Shown: positions 1 through 6,507, numbered from the stretch's first letter. The stretch: DNA of 7,168 nucleotides from Bacillota bacterium (GCA_030627585.1 DAOURU010000052.1:1-7168), one strand, 5' to 3'. A program made the numbers and translations. Notes: generated by a model from the letters alone, not told the origin.

Positions 1-1
1 G

Positions 2-361
2 ATCGAGCCCCAAGCTTTTGAGGAAGCGCAGAGCGGAGAGAAGCTCCCTTCCCTGACCAACGGGTTTGTTACGACCTGTTTTACGGTGGTTGTTTTTGCC
101 TCGCCAAAACCCGAGGAGGAGTTCAAGTTCGAAGAACTGGGGGACTGGCTTTTGGGCCGCGGCAATCCCTTTCTCTCCGTCCGGGACGGAACCCCCGCGC
201 CCGGTGTCCTTCCCCCTGATGCTGTCGGGACTCCGGAGCACCAGGCTCAGCCGCCGGTTCCGGAGCACCAGACGGAGCAGGTTTCGCCTGGTGCCGGTGT
301 TTCGCCGGAACGGGAAAGAGGCTCGAGTTCGCTGCCACCGGCACCCTTTCCCCTCAAGTAG
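2..361 (+). CDS. C-terminal part of an unrecognised protein with a proline-rich tail (5' end outside window)
   Basis: A reading frame is open from the first bases of the window to a TAG at 359-361, so the start lies upstream and about 119 C-terminal residues are visible. The first part looks folded: a hydrophobic strand (FTVVVFA, near bases 77-97), then an acidic FKFEELGDWLL segment that could be a helix. After about residue 60 it becomes low complexity, rich in Pro, Gln, Glu and Ser, with the tetrapeptide PEHQ twice, nine residues apart. That suggests a flexible C-terminal tail. I do not recognise the family and no catalytic motif is visible. An internal GTG at 86 is not needed as a start because the frame continues upstream of it. 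The gene converges on the minus-strand gene and overlaps its last codons by 8 bases. The reading frame is fairly sure; the function is unknown. Confidence 0.6.
   Translation: MEPQAFEEAQSGEKLPSLTNGFVTTCFTVVVFASPKPEEEFKFEELGDWLLGRGNPFLSVRDGTPAPGVLPPDAVGTPEHQAQPPVPEHQTEQVSPGAGVSPERERGSSSLPPAPFPLK
232..271 (+). repeat. Two copies of a 13-base direct repeat inside the proline-rich tail
   Basis: The 13-mer TCCGGAGCACCAG occurs exactly at 232-244 and 259-271. The period is 27 bases (nine codons), so both copies are read in the same frame and encode the PEHQ units of the tail. It is most simply an in-frame duplication within a low-complexity coding segment. Confidence 0.75.
290..345. repeat. 10-base perfect inverted repeat at the convergent gene ends
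   Basis: GGTGCCGGTG at 290-299 is the exact reverse complement of CACCGGCACC at 336-345, with a 36-base loop between them. It lies within the last codons of the plus-strand gene and starts 9 bases past the stop codon (354-356) of the minus-strand gene. It could form a GC-rich stem at the 3' end of either transcript. No clear T-run follows on either strand, so a simple intrinsic terminator is not well supported; a 3'-end stabilising or pausing stem is equally possible. Confidence 0.4.
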
Positions 362-1118
362 TCCGTTTATTGAGAACAGAGGTTGCTTCGGCGCAATCAT
401 TCATTCCCGCGGGGCTATTTTGACCGCGGAGCTCTTTTAGCTGGAAGGCCCGGGTGATGCTTTCCGCGAGCGCTGCAACCAGGGCTTTCTGACAGGCGAA
501 GATGGGGGAGTTGGTATCTCCTGTTTTATAGTCCCGGAAAACCTCAATGTGGATACCGAAGATTTTCCTTCCTTTGAGTTGTAGTTCTCTGATCTTCCTG
601 AAAAGGTACGTTTTGGTGGCCTGCATCACGACTTTTTTGTCAAAGGGAAAAAGTCCTACTGATGGTGGAGACAGCAAAAGATGTTTATTCCAGTGCCGGT
701 TCAAGGCTTGGGGGAGCAAAGCCCGGAGGGAGGCAAGTTTCTCTCCGAATTCTTTGTCCAGGGGATGATAGGGATTAAGCTCAAATCCGCAAGAAAGCTC
801 GAGGTTATAACGACCCCGGATGTGTCCGTGAATTTCCAGAAAAAGTTCTACTGGTGCGGCCGAAGCATATTCTTGGTATGTATGGCAAAGTTGCCGGAGT
901 TCCGGCGTGGAGGCAAGAGAAGGTTCTTTATTCAGGTCTACGAAAGGCCTCAACCCGTCCGCAACCAGGAGTGTTGCTTCTAGGTGTGATGCGAGCATGG
1001 CAGCGATTTCTTTGGTAAAATAATCGGAACCAGGGATGCTCCCGTGGTGGGGGGCGGCAACAACGATTTCCCTCCTTTTTCCGGGAACATAGAGAAAGTT
1101 TCGCGCAAGCTTATGCAT
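354..1118 (-). CDS. N-formylglutamate amidohydrolase-like putative zinc hydrolase
   Basis: About 254 residues. Three patches recall the N-formylglutamate amidohydrolase family (metal hydrolases with an M14 carboxypeptidase-like fold): AAPHHGS near residues 21-27, VDLNKEP near 60-66 (compare the family's DLNR), and EIHGH near 95-99. A later IHIEV near 189-193 could add a metal or catalytic residue. The last 25 or so residues look like a non-conserved tail. The ATG at 1118-1116 is chosen because GGTGA lies 6 bases upstream of it; a TTG one codon earlier is possible, and an in-frame TGA just before that rules out anything longer. The family acts on N-formyl amino acids, but distant members have unknown substrates and no histidine-degradation genes are nearby. 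It is transcribed away from tldD and converges on the preceding gene. The family call is moderate and the substrate unknown. Confidence 0.55.
   Translation of the reverse strand: MHKLARNFLYVPGKRREIVVAAPHHGSIPGSDYFTKEIAAMLASHLEATLLVADGLRPFVDLNKEPSLASTPELRQLCHTYQEYASAAPVELFLEIHGHIRGRYNLELSCGFELNPYHPLDKEFGEKLASLRALLPQALNRHWNKHLLLSPPSVGLFPFDKKVVMQATKTYLFRKIRELQLKGRKIFGIHIEVFRDYKTGDTNSPIFACQKALVAALAESITRAFQLKELRGQNSPAGMNDCAEATSVLNKRTT
407..438 (+). terminator. Weak terminator-like hairpin for the incoming plus-strand gene
   Basis: CCGCGG at 407-412 and again at 424-429 (self-complementary) can pair across an 11-base loop. The second copy is followed by AGCTCTTTT, with a run of only four T. It lies about 45 bases past the stop of the incoming plus-strand gene but inside the minus-strand coding sequence, so it may be chance. 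The T-run is short, hence low confidence. Confidence 0.2.
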
Positions 1119-1217
1119 CAATTTTCACCATGCTTTTTTTAATTTTCCTCTTGAGCGATATTTATACAGGCCTCTTTCGTATCCCTGCTTGTAATCTTGC
1201 AAACTTGGTATGTCTTT

Positions 1218-1253
1218 GCGCGTCTTCCCGGTCTCGAAGCCGGGGCGCTTTTT
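1218..1253 (+). terminator. Plus-strand terminator-like hairpin upstream of the tldD promoter
   Basis: GCGC (1218-1221) plus CCCGG (1227-1231) can pair with CCGGG (1240-1244) plus GCGC (1245-1248). The loop is 8 bases and the left arm carries a 5-base bulge. Five T follow directly (1249-1253). The T-run fits rightward transcription only. No plus-strand gene ends nearby, so it would stop read-through running antisense across the minus-strand gene before it reaches tldD. The bulge lowers confidence. Confidence 0.45.
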
Positions 1254-1274
1254 GTATACAGGAGTCCGAAAAGG

Positions 1275-1303
1275 TGGACAATAGGAAAAAGCGAGAGTAT
1301 GAT
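1275..1303 (+). promoter_or_regulatory. Sigma-A type promoter for tldD and the downstream operon
   Basis: TGGACA (1275-1280) matches the -35 consensus at five of six positions, and TATGAT (1298-1303) matches the -10 consensus at five of six. The spacer is exactly 17 bases. Transcription would begin near 1310, leaving a leader of about 30 bases that contains only the ribosome binding site. It is the best promoter in the window. On the minus strand, TATAAA (1166-1161) is a possible -10 for the divergent gene, but no convincing -35 accompanies it. Confidence 0.65.
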
Positions 1304-1327
1304 GGAAATTAAAATAGGATCAACATT

Positions 1328-1340
1328 GGAGGAATGAGAA
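1328..1340 (+). promoter_or_regulatory. Ribosome binding site of tldD
   Basis: GGAGG at 1328-1332 lies 8 bases before the GTG at 1341. It settles the start, because the nearer ATG at 1334 is in another frame and meets a stop within six codons. Confidence 0.85.
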
Positions 1341-2741
1341 GTGCTCTCTAGAGAAGATCTTGAGGATATTTTAGAGGTTGCCCAAAAAGGGGGAGATTTC
1401 GCGGAAATCTTTCTCGAGCAAAAGGAAGTTACAAGGATTGGCTGTGAGGCCGATAAAATCGAGCGGGTGATTTCGGGCCACGAGCAGGGAGCAGGGATCA
1501 GGGTCCTGCGCGGGGAACACACCGCCTACGGCCACACCAATGAGTTGAGTAAAGACAGTTTAATCAAGCTTGCCCGTCAAGTAGGGCGGGCGGCCAGGGA
1601 AAATCCGGTTTCTTCGGTCTTGCTGGAGCACCGGGAACCTTCTGTTTCCCTGGTGGTGGGGCAGCGTCCTGATGAAGTGGAGATTGACGGGAAAGTTGCC
1701 CTGGTTCGGGCGGCCAACGAGGCGGCACGAAATGTCGACAACAAACTGGTGCGTCAGGTAACCGTTAGTTACGGCGATGTAATTCAGCAGGTAATGATTG
1801 CCAGTACTGAAGGGACTTATGTAAAAGATGAACGGATCCGGAGCCGCCTTGCCGTAAATGTGGTTGCCGCCGAGGGGGATGTTATCCAGACTGGTTTCGA
1901 AGCTGCCGGGGGGACGGAGGGGCTAGAGCTCTATCAGAAGGAAGCACCTTGGGAACTGGGGCGCAGGGCGGCGCGGCGCGCCCTTTTAATGTTGAATGCC
2001 CGGCGTGCCCCGGCAGGGCGCATGGCCGTAGTTTTGGCCGGGGAGGCCGGGGGAACCATGATCCACGAGGCCTGCGGGCACGGTTTGGAGGCCGACCTTG
2101 TCCAGAAGAAGTTGTCTGTTTATGCGGGAAAAAAGGGGGAGCAGGTAGCCTCGGAATTAGTGACCGTGATCGACGACGGGACCCTGCCGGGAAAATACGG
2201 CTCTTATCGTTTCGATGATGAGGGGAATCCGGCGCAGCGCACGATTCTAATTGAAAAAGGGGTTTTATGCAGCTATATGTACGATCGTGTAACTGCCAAC
2301 AGGGATGGCGCGTCACCCACGGGAAACGGGCGGCGAGAATCTTTTCAAAACAGACCGATTCCCCGGATGTCTAACACTTATTTGGCTCCCGGTGATACCC
2401 CTCCTGATGAGATCATCAGGGAGACCAAGGCCGGTTTGCTTGTCCGGAAGATGGGAGGCGGACAGGTCAACACTACTAATGGTGATTTCGTTTTTGAGGT
2501 TGCGGAGGGATATTTAATCGAAGATGGAGAAGTAACCATTCCTGTACGGGGTGCAACCCTGACCGGAAACGGACCTGAAGTTCTGAAACAAATTGACTTG
2601 GTGGGACGTGATCTGGGGTTTGCCATTGGAACCTGCGGGAAGGACGGGCAGGGGGTTTCGGTTTCAGATGCTCAGCCCACGATTCGAATTCCTGAATTAA
2701 TCGTGGGGGGGATTTTAGAAAAAGAAGGTGACCGGGATTGA
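1341..2741 (+). CDS. tldD: TldD metalloprotease subunit
   Basis: At 466 residues, this has the normal length for TldD, the catalytic half of the TldD/TldE (PmbA) zinc protease. In E. coli the pair matures the microcin B17 leader and degrades the CcdA antitoxin; here the substrate is not known. The signature HEACGH at residues 242-247 gives two histidine ligands and the catalytic glutamate. GTCGKDGQG near 430-438 carries the conserved cysteine (Cys432) that serves as the third zinc ligand in the family. The N-terminal half is the usual cage-forming domain. No signal peptide or membrane segment is visible, so it is cytoplasmic. The start is GTG, with its own promoter and ribosome binding site just upstream. 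The last four bases overlap the start of tldE, the normal arrangement for an obligate partner. All key residues are present and nothing suggests a broken gene. Confidence 0.96.
   Translation: MLSREDLEDILEVAQKGGDFAEIFLEQKEVTRIGCEADKIERVISGHEQGAGIRVLRGEHTAYGHTNELSKDSLIKLARQVGRAARENPVSSVLLEHREPSVSLVVGQRPDEVEIDGKVALVRAANEAARNVDNKLVRQVTVSYGDVIQQVMIASTEGTYVKDERIRSRLAVNVVAAEGDVIQTGFEAAGGTEGLELYQKEAPWELGRRAARRALLMLNARRAPAGRMAVVLAGEAGGTMIHEACGHGLEADLVQKKLSVYAGKKGEQVASELVTVIDDGTLPGKYGSYRFDDEGNPAQRTILIEKGVLCSYMYDRVTANRDGASPTGNGRRESFQNRPIPRMSNTYLAPGDTPPDEIIRETKAGLLVRKMGGGQVNTTNGDFVFEVAEGYLIEDGEVTIPVRGATLTGNGPEVLKQIDLVGRDLGFAIGTCGKDGQGVSVSDAQPTIRIPELIVGGILEKEGDRD
2725..2740 (+). promoter_or_regulatory. 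Ribosome binding site and TTG start of tldE inside the tldD 3' end
   Basis: AAGGTGA at 2725-2731 lies inside the last tldD codons, 6-7 bases before TTG at 2738-2740. The sequence TTGA holds both the tldE start and the tldD stop (2739-2741), which points to translational coupling. The next in-frame ATG is 26 codons later and would delete conserved N-terminal sequence. Confidence 0.75.
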
Positions 2742-4090
2742 ATAACAAAGCAAGACTGGATGAGCGAGAACTGGTGACTGTTGCTGTAGCAGAAGCTAAG
2801 CAGGGCGGGGCCGAAATGGCCGAGGCTTTTTTTGCCTGCAGTGAAGAGTTGGTTGTTGAGGTCAGGAACGGGGAAGTAGAAACCCTAAAAATGGCCCGCG
2901 AGGAAGGGATAGGGATCCGGGTTATCCGGAGAGGATGTTTAGGCTTTGCCTATACCTCGAATTTGAACTGGGCTGTTGTGAAGAAAACGATCGAGGCGGC
3001 TTTAGCTAATGTGCGAACTGCCACCAAAGATCCTTATAATACCTTGCCCGAGGCTCCAATCCGGTATCCGGAACCGGATCTGGAGGATCCCGCCCTTAAA
3101 GAGATATCTTTGGAGGAAAAAATCGAAAAGGCCCGTGAGATTGAACGCGCTGGCCGTGCTTACGATCCCCGCGTGCAGTTAACTGAGCGCGCCAGTTATG
3201 AAGACAGCCATTATCTTGTTACTATTGCCAATTCCCGTGGAGTTCTTGCTTCATACCGGGGTTCTTTTTGTGGGGGATACGCGGTGTTGGTGGCCGGAGC
3301 CGGCGGAGAGCAGCAGACTGGCTTCGGTCTCCAGTTTACCCGGAAGTTTGCGGAACTTAATCCTGTAGCAATTGGCCGAGAGGCTGCTTTTAAGGCGGTC
3401 CGCATGTTAGGCGCGCGCCGGCTGGAAACAAGAAGGGTACCTGTTGTTTTTGATCCCTACGTAATTACCAGCTTCCTGGGGATTATTGCTTCAGCTCTTA
3501 CTGCCGAGGCTGTTCAAAAAGGCCGTTCTCTGTTTGCAGGAAAAGCAGGAAAAATGGTAGCAGCACAGGGGGTTACTATTGTTGATGATGCAACCCTGGC
3601 CGGGGGGTTGTTAAGCGCACCTTTTGACGGAGAGGGTGTACCTTGCCAACGTACGGTGCTCATTGACCGGGGGCGACTGCAAGGTTTTCTTTATAATACT
3701 TATACAGCAGCAAAAGACGGGGTGGCTTCTACGGGTAATGCCGCCCGTGATTCATTTAAATCACCTCCTGAATTGGGATGCACAAATTTTTATCTGGTTC
3801 CCGGGGAGGCCAGCCGGGATGAAATAATTAAAGAAACAGAGCGCGGCCTTTACCTTACCGAAGTAATGGGAATGCACACGGCAAATCCGATTTCCGGCGA
3901 CTTTTCGGTAGGTGCGGCAGGAATTTGGATTGAGCGTGGAGAACTAACTAAACCGGTACGTGGAATGGTAATAGCTGGCAATATCATGGAGCTCTTGGAA
4001 CTCATTGATGCCGTAGGTAGTGATTTACGCTTTTTCATAGGTAAGGGGGCTCCTACCGTTAGAGTGGCCAGCTTGACTTTGAGTGGATAA
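2738..4090 (+). CDS. tldE: TldE (PmbA) partner subunit of the TldD protease
   Basis: At 450 residues, this is the non-catalytic partner that forms the cage with TldD. It is clearly a paralogue of the preceding gene: both have the VxxVRNGEVE-type N-terminal strand, the LFAGKAG/VYAGKKG segment after the active-site helix (266-271 here), the VDDATL/IDDGTL element (282-287), an STGN/PTGN loop (331-334), and a GDFS/GDFV strand near the end. The zinc motif is absent: the region aligned with HEACGH reads around FLGIIAS (about 246-252), with no HExxxH, as expected for TldE. No membrane or export signal is seen. It starts with TTG, overlaps tldD by four bases, and should be made in matched amounts with it. 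An 83-base gap without a terminator leads to aroQ, so read-through is likely. Confidence 0.93.
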   Translation: MNNKARLDERELVTVAVAEAKQGGAEMAEAFFACSEELVVEVRNGEVETLKMAREEGIGIRVIRRGCLGFAYTSNLNWAVVKKTIEAALANVRTATKDPYNTLPEAPIRYPEPDLEDPALKEISLEEKIEKAREIERAGRAYDPRVQLTERASYEDSHYLVTIANSRGVLASYRGSFCGGYAVLVAGAGGEQQTGFGLQFTRKFAELNPVAIGREAAFKAVRMLGARRLETRRVPVVFDPYVITSFLGIIASALTAEAVQKGRSLFAGKAGKMVAAQGVTIVDDATLAGGLLSAPFDGEGVPCQRTVLIDRGRLQGFLYNTYTAAKDGVASTGNAARDSFKSPPELGCTNFYLVPGEASRDEIIKETERGLYLTEVMGMHTANPISGDFSVGAAGIWIERGELTKPVRGMVIAGNIMELLELIDAVGSDLRFFIGKGAPTVRVASLTLSG

Positions 4091-4161
4091 AGATACTAAA
4101 AACTTAGGGTGCTAAAAGAGAAATCAAGATAGCAGAGCCTGTAACTGTATTCGTATTTATG

Positions 4162-4176
4162 AGGAGGGGTGAGATG
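4162..4176 (+). promoter_or_regulatory. Ribosome binding site that decides the aroQ start
   Basis: AGGAGG at 4162-4167 lies 6 bases before ATG 4174-4176. An in-frame ATG at 4159 would start before this site and add five residues not expected in the family, so it is not used. The 83 bases between tldE and aroQ hold no clear terminator. TTGACT (4073-4078) is -35-like but lacks a good -10, so no separate promoter is claimed. Confidence 0.85.
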
Positions 4177-4614
4177 GCGCGGGTCTTGGTGTTGCACGGC
4201 CCCAACCTTAATTTACTGGGAGACCGGGAAGAGGAAATTTATGGCAGGGCTACCCTTGCCGACATCAATAGGGAGCTTGCCCGGCAGGGAGAAGCGGCCG
4301 GGGTGGATCTGGAGTTTTATCAGTCAAATCATGAGGGGGATTTAATCGATCGCATCCATGCCGCGAAAGGCCGTGTAGACGTGATCATTATTAATCCCGG
4401 CGCCTTTACTCATTACAGCTTTGCCCTCCAGGATGCCCTCCGGGCGGTCCGGTTGCCTGTCATTGAGGTTCATTTGAGCAATATCTACGCCCGGGAGCCC
4501 TGGCGCCGCCAATCACTGATCGCCCCGGTCGCCCGGGGCCAGATTGCCGGATTCGGCCCTTTCAGCTACACTCTTGCTCTCCAGGCTGCCTGCCGGCTTC
4601 TCGGCCAGGGGTAG
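4174..4614 (+). CDS. aroQ: Type II 3-dehydroquinate dehydratase
   Basis: At 146 residues, this has the standard length for the small dodecameric type II enzyme that converts 3-dehydroquinate to 3-dehydroshikimate in the shikimate pathway. The N-terminus HGPNLNLLG (residues 8-16) is the family hallmark. The active site appears complete: flexible-loop Arg18 and catalytic Tyr23 (in IYG), Asn74 in NPGAFTHYS, His80, then EVHLSN with His100, and the Arg107/Arg111 region (AREPWRR). It is cytoplasmic, with no other domain. The M24 peptidase gene follows 6 bases after the stop, its ribosome binding site overlapping the aroQ end, so the two are co-translated. The same order, aroQ then an Xaa-Pro peptidase then efp, is known in Bacillus subtilis (yqhS-yqhT-efp). 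No other shikimate gene lies in the window. Confidence 0.96.
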   Translation: MARVLVLHGPNLNLLGDREEEIYGRATLADINRELARQGEAAGVDLEFYQSNHEGDLIDRIHAAKGRVDVIIINPGAFTHYSFALQDALRAVRLPVIEVHLSNIYAREPWRRQSLIAPVARGQIAGFGPFSYTLALQAACRLLGQG

Positions 4615-4620
4615 GGAAAA

Positions 4621-5703
4621 ATGACTGCAGGTTTTCATGGGGAAAGATTAAAAAAGGCGCGCCATCATCTCGCAACTCAAAAATTAGAAGCGCTCTTAGT
4701 GGCCAAGCCGGAGAACAGAAGATATTTAAGCGGATTCACCGGAGACGCTGGAATGCTTCTTGTTGCTCCCGGGAATGCGGTGCTTTTTACGGATGGAAGA
4801 TATCAGGAACAGGCGCGCCTGGAGGCGCCCAATTGGGAATTGATAATTTATAAGGGCTCTTTCATCGAGGCGCTGGCGGAAATTTGTACGGAATTGCGGC
4901 TGCAGGAAATCGGTTTTGAGAAAGATTACCTGACATATCAGCAGTTTGAAAAGCTGCAGGAACATCTTCCGCATGTTGCCCTGCGTCCGGTAACTGGTTT
5001 GATTGAGAAACTGCGCTTGATTAAGGATGTTCGAGAAATCAGTTTGATCCAGGAAGCCGCGGTAATTACCGGTGCTGCTCTCTGGTATCTTTTAGGTGCT
5101 CTTAAATACGGTCAACCCGAGCAGGAAGTTGCGGGAATACTAGAATTCTTTATGCGGCGCCACGGGGGAGGCCTTCCTGCTTTTGAAACAATTGTGGCGG
5201 CTGGGGAAAGGGGCGCCTTGCCGCACGGAATTGCCTCGGAACAGCGCATCCGGCGCGGCCAGCTGGTAGTCATAGATCTGGGAGCTAGTTATCAAGGGTA
5301 TGCCGCGGATCTTACCCGGACGATTTGCTTGGGCCGGATTGATGCCCGGCAGCGCGAGATTTACGAGGTCGTCCGGGAAGCCCAGGCGTGTGCCCTCGCT
5401 AAGATCCGGCCCGGGGTGCGGGCAGGGGAGGTGGATGCGGCAGCCCGGGAGTTCCTTGCAGCAAGAGGATACGGGGAATACTTTTCCCATGCCCTCGGCC
5501 ATGGAGTGGGTCTTTCGGTCCATGAAGAACCCAGGCTTGCTGCCCGGCAAGAAACAGTACTGGAACCCGGAATGGTAGTCACCGTAGAACCGGGCGTGTA
5601 CCTGCCGGGTTGGGGGGGTGTCCGCATCGAAGACACTGTTCTGATTGCTCAAAATGGTTACGAAATCCTCACGCCTGTAACGAAAGACCTGCTCGTCATC
5701 TAA
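4621..5703 (+). CDS. yqhT: M24B family Xaa-Pro peptidase
   Basis: At 360 residues, this resembles the short Xaa-Pro aminopeptidase/prolidase-like enzymes typical of Firmicutes. Residues 1-130 form the creatinase-like N-terminal domain; residues 137-360 form the pita-bread catalytic domain. All five dinuclear metal ligands can be placed: Asp219 (VIDLG), Asp230 (ADLTRT), His294 (GHGVGL), Glu323 (VEPG) and Glu337 (RIED). His202 (LPHG) and His301 (SVHE) are the usual catalytic histidines. The enzyme should release N-terminal residues next to proline, in the cytoplasm; whether it prefers dipeptides or longer peptides cannot be read from sequence. Its ATG sits 6 bases after the aroQ stop, with GGGG/AGGG just before it. 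The match to yqhT rests on gene order and domain content; pepP or pepQ are alternative names. A 109-base leader separates it from efp. Confidence 0.92.
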   Translation: MTAGFHGERLKKARHHLATQKLEALLVAKPENRRYLSGFTGDAGMLLVAPGNAVLFTDGRYQEQARLEAPNWELIIYKGSFIEALAEICTELRLQEIGFEKDYLTYQQFEKLQEHLPHVALRPVTGLIEKLRLIKDVREISLIQEAAVITGAALWYLLGALKYGQPEQEVAGILEFFMRRHGGGLPAFETIVAAGERGALPHGIASEQRIRRGQLVVIDLGASYQGYAADLTRTICLGRIDARQREIYEVVREAQACALAKIRPGVRAGEVDAAAREFLAARGYGEYFSHALGHGVGLSVHEEPRLAARQETVLEPGMVVTVEPGVYLPGWGGVRIEDTVLIAQNGYEILTPVTKDLLVI

Positions 5704-5744
5704 ATCCTGGGCATTTTTCTTTTTCATAAAAGATCAAGAGCAGA

Positions 5745-5812
5745 AAGGAGTGAAAGCCTGGTTAAGCCGGAATGCTTGCTCGGAGCGGGCAAGAGAAGAG
5801 CCAGGCAGAAAG
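5745..5812 (+). promoter_or_regulatory. Structured leader of efp with a distant Shine-Dalgarno sequence
   Basis: AAGGAG at 5745-5750 is a strong ribosome binding site but lies 62 bases before the efp ATG. Between them are two nested inverted repeats. The outer pairs GCCTGG (5756-5761) with CCAGGC (5801-5806), extendable by T5762-G5800 and T5763-A5799. The inner pairs CTTGCTC (5775-5781) with GGGCAAG (5787-5793) around a 5-base loop. If folded, the Shine-Dalgarno and the ATG are about 11 bases apart across the base of the hairpin (5 on one side, 6 on the other). The only SD-like bases next to the ATG, AGG at 5803-5805, are in the outer stem. The repeats are seen directly; bridging is inferred. 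Confidence 0.45.
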
Positions 5813-5816
5813 ATGA
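5772..5816 (+). CDS. Possible 14-codon upstream reading frame overlapping the efp start
   Basis: An ATG at 5772 opens a frame of 14 codons ([14 protein letters not shown]) whose TGA (5814-5816) overlaps the efp ATG as ATGA. Such overlaps often couple translation of neighbouring genes. No good ribosome binding site lies at the normal distance before this ATG; the AAGGAG at 5745-5750 is 21 bases away. It may therefore be a chance frame. It does not resemble a family I know. Confidence 0.2.
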   Translation: MLARSGQEKSQAER

Positions 5817-6370
5817 TTTCCACAAATGATTTTCGGACCGGTTTGACCGTTGAAGTTGACGGGGAAGTTTTTGTTGTGGTAGACTTTCAGCATGTAAAAC
5901 CTGGAAAAGGTTCGGCTTGTGTGCGCTCCAAGTTGAAGAATCTCCGGACGGGTGCGGTCATTGAGCGGACATTCAGGGCGGGAGAAAAAATTCCCCGCGC
6001 GCATCTAGAAAAAAGAGAAATGCAGTGCCTTTACCGGGAAGGGGATTCCTTTGTCTTCATGGACAATGAGACTTATGATCAAATTAGCCTCAGCGAAACT
6101 CAGTTGGGGGATAAGGTAATGTATTTAAAGGAGAACATGAATATTAGTTTGTTAACTCATGATGGGAATTTAATTGGAATCGAACTTCCTCATGCTGTTG
6201 AACTGGAGGTTGTTGCTACCGACCCGGGCATTCGGGGGGATACGGCAACGGGAGGGACAAAACCTGCAACCCTGGAGACGGGCCTTGTTATTCAGGTCCC
6301 TCTTTTTGTGGAAGTGGGGGATGTCATCAAGGTTGATACCAGAACAGGAGAATATTTAGAGCGGGCCTAA
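5813..6370 (+). CDS. efp: Translation elongation factor P
   Basis: At 185 residues from the ATG at 5813, this is the usual EF-P length. EF-P binds the ribosome between the P and E sites and relieves stalling at proline stretches. The N-terminus [10 protein letters not shown] is the family start. The modification loop VKPGKGSA places Lys32 at the position that receives a 5-aminopentanol group in B. subtilis. The two C-terminal OB-type domains follow, ending in [12 protein letters not shown], the standard C-terminus. A longer frame from GTG 5750 would add 21 residues; it is rejected because the family start is conserved and AAGGAG overlaps that GTG. The leader is unusual (see the leader entry). 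No EpmA/EpmB or YmfI-type modification gene is visible here. It follows the Xaa-Pro peptidase and precedes the zinc-ribbon gene, matching a conserved Firmicute neighbourhood. Confidence 0.97.
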   Translation: MISTNDFRTGLTVEVDGEVFVVVDFQHVKPGKGSACVRSKLKNLRTGAVIERTFRAGEKIPRAHLEKREMQCLYREGDSFVFMDNETYDQISLSETQLGDKVMYLKENMNISLLTHDGNLIGIELPHAVELEVVATDPGIRGDTATGGTKPATLETGLVIQVPLFVEVGDVIKVDTRTGEYLERA

Positions 6371-6407
6371 GACGGCCTCATTTATGAAATTTCAAGTTAG
6401 ACCATAA

Positions 6408-6423
6408 TGTCGCTTTAGCGGCA
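6408..6423 (+). other. Small hairpin in the efp to zinc-ribbon gap, no T-run
   Basis: TGTCGC (6408-6413) can pair with GCGGCA (6418-6423), including one T-G wobble, around a TTTA loop. A run of six T starts about 20 bases later (6444), too far for a normal terminator. It may be a processing or stability hairpin, or chance. The rest of the 6371-6495 gap is A-rich; TATAAA at 6475-6480 resembles a -10, but I see no convincing -35. Confidence 0.3.
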
Positions 6424-6487
6424 CCATCAGAAGATGAAAAACATTTTTTCAAGGCAGGAAAGGGAATAATAAAGTATAAAAAGAACC

Positions 6488-6507
6488 GGGGAGGTTTGAA
6501 AAAAGTG
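6488..6507 (+). promoter_or_regulatory. Ribosome binding site favouring the GTG start of the zinc-ribbon gene
   Basis: GGGGAGG at 6488-6494 is strong. A TTG at 6496 is only 1 base away and so too close. The in-frame GTG at 6505 is 10 bases away and gives an N-terminus (MDDLRQRIAYLQGLAEGL) like that of the family. Confidence 0.65.

Noticed and set aside
66..440. 124-codon arginine-rich plus-strand frame over the first gene's 3' end
   Set aside because: Its composition (mostly Arg, Ser, Pro) is typical of an out-of-frame translation; the frame from base 2 is continuous and better balanced.
1130..1312. 60-codon plus-strand frame before tldD
   Set aside because: No ribosome binding site before its ATG, and it runs through the terminator-like hairpin and the tldD promoter.
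1882..2316. Minus-strand frame of 144 codons inside tldD
   Set aside because: It lies wholly inside tldD over the zinc motif region and has no family features.
4073..4099. Promoter for aroQ at the end of tldE
   Set aside because: TTGACT is good, but the only candidate -10 sequences are poor or wrongly spaced.
5140..5727. Long antisense frame (195 codons) opposite the Xaa-Pro peptidase gene
   Set aside because: It mirrors a well-supported M24 gene, has no recognisable domain, and is a common by-product of GC-rich codon use.
5750..5812. 21-residue N-terminal extension of EF-P from GTG 5750
   Set aside because: The AAGGAG overlaps this GTG, leaving no spacing, and EF-P proteins start at MISTNDFR.
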